Part shown: one piece after another, positions 62,880 through 64,000 of the stretch | Layout of the letters: each line of letters starts with the position of its first letter | Position numbering within the stretch: position 1 is the stretch's first letter | Made by a program: the position numbers and the translations under genes | Assembly (NCBI GenBank): GCA_003255025.1 | Contig: QANY01004770.1 | Span: 1,665,891 to 1,729,890, forward strand | Origin: Datisca glomerata | Taxonomy: Eukaryota; Streptophyta; Magnoliopsida; Cucurbitales; Datiscaceae | Direction: 5' to 3' | Length of the DNA stretch: 64,000 bases | The notes under the pieces: generated by a model | Seen by the model: only the letters and a program-made list of their open reading frames with translations | Database searches by the model: none | Told to the model about the DNA's origin: nothing

Positions 62880-63570
62880 ATTGTTTATTGATCTTGTTTA
62901 TTTCTCTCCTAAACCCTAACCCACATCTCCTCTATGAATACGACTCATTTCTCGTCACAAAACACAATTCATAGACAAAAGATTTGCTCCTAAAACTCTT
63001 CAAAAACTGTCCTAAATCTCTTGAAATTATGAGCTTTATACTTGCAAGAGTTATTATAAAAGATCACTTAATCTCAAAACACATAGCCTTGTGATGTTCA
63101 ATTGACACCCATAAGCCAAATGAGTTTGTAAGGTTTGGACTTCACCTTCAAGAAGATTGTGTGATTAAAAATTTTCAAGGGACAAGCCTTGGAGTGTGGA
63201 CATAGGGAAAAGATTTCCCAGACCATGGTAAAATATTATGTGATTATCTTCTTCTCTTTTTATCTCTTGTTATTTACTTTTCGTACTTATTTTATGCACT
63301 TCAATTTTCCGTACTTAATTTTCACAAATTAAGATATTCACTTTAAGTTTCCATAATTTATTTTATTTTTTGCTTTAAATTTTTGTATTTATGTTATCAC
63401 ATGCATTATTTACTTTAACACTTTTATATATTACTTATTCATTAATATTTTCAAGCGTTGAACTCGTAAAATTTTAAAATTCATTATTGAACATTCATTT
63501 TTCACTTGAGTGTAAAAAAATTTTAATTTAATCACGGTCATCCAATTCATCTATCTCTTGAGTTGTCATA
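62880..63570 (+). repeat. dispersed repeat, copy B (LTR-like, non-coding)
   Basis: Same orientation and landmark order as 34200-35010: aaccctaac, cctctatgaatacg, cacaattcatag, tttgctcctaaa, cccataagcc, gtttgtaa, cttcttctct. The two copies have diverged by many substitutions and indels. The 3' end near cggtcatccaattcat parallels the end of copy A. Confidence 0.6.
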
Positions 63571-64000
63571 TCGATCCTACAACTTTTTGACTTAGGGCAC
63601 ATTTACAGGTTCTGACCATGAACTCATACTATACCTCTTTTTTTATAATAATATATTTTGGTTACTTCCACAAGCTAACTTCACGCTTCAAAGTTATTTT
63701 AAGATAATATGTAATGTATTATGCATGCTTTGTTTATTGTGGAAGAAAATAAATTAAGAAATGTAAGGAAGAAAAAGACAAAATGGAGATATAATGATAG
63801 AAAATATATGAGGAGACTATGAGTGAAAGAGTTGGGAAATAAGATGTTTACGAAAGTTTCTTTTGAGAACTAAAAATATTTCACCTAACTTAACTAATCT
63901 CATTCTTAGAATAATCATATCTTTGAAAGGTAATGTCTAGTTTATGACAATGTGCATTATAGTATTATCTATAATATATTAAAAGACACAATCAATGAAA
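63571..64000. other. no gene; possible Helitron 5' end at 63968
   Basis: AT-rich. At the window's end, a / tctataatatattaaaaga resembles the TC-starting 5' ends of plant Helitrons inserted after A. The rest of the element would lie outside the window. Confidence 0.3.

Overview
This window is nuclear DNA of a flowering plant, most likely a eudicot; the species cannot be fixed from sequence alone. The evidence is an AT-rich background, one intron-rich host gene of a plant cell-wall enzyme family, many decayed plant transposons, and a small insert of plastid DNA. Only one gene looks intact: a 15-exon rhamnogalacturonate lyase on the minus strand (2829-7840), whose spliced frame is open for 636 codons. 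Almost everything else is mobile-element sequence in different states of decay.

Layout. 560-2285: 3' half of a LINE (reverse-transcriptase C-terminus, zinc-binding domain, RNase H). 2829-8700: the rhamnogalacturonate lyase gene with its 5' region. 9716-23262: a Ty1/copia element with long LTRs. Its 3' LTR is split by about 6.7 kb of endogenous pararetrovirus (Caulimoviridae-like) sequence on the minus strand. That insert holds one virus-like genome opened at an unusual point (14767-20527) and a second reverse transcriptase of a different lineage (20528-21480). 26200-27800: a LINE fragment, a GC-rich CCATGG-rich patch and one end of a CACTA-like transposon. 28904-32935: a short, probably non-autonomous Tat/Ogre-like LTR element carrying a minisatellite.

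34200-38000 holds dispersed repeats, a MITE and a Helitron-type 3' end. 38645-39142 is a small two-exon open frame of unknown nature. 39659-43896 is a complete CACTA transposon with terminal inverted repeats and a TTA target duplication. It carries four exon-like blocks of a non-transposon gene that join in one frame with a single internal stop. Degenerate tandem arrays flank it and continue to 47060. 48000-49450 is a copia gag-protease fragment on the minus strand.

52868-62447 is a second copia element with both LTRs. Its 5' LTR alone contains about 380 bp of plastid rpoC1 DNA. 62880-63570 is a second copy of the repeat at 34200-35010.

The genes do not form a pathway. The lyase acts on pectin in the cell wall, and the remainder records nested insertion and decay. 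The points most worth checking are the gene-carrying CACTA element, the plastid insert inside an LTR, and the rearranged pararetrovirus nested inside a copia LTR.
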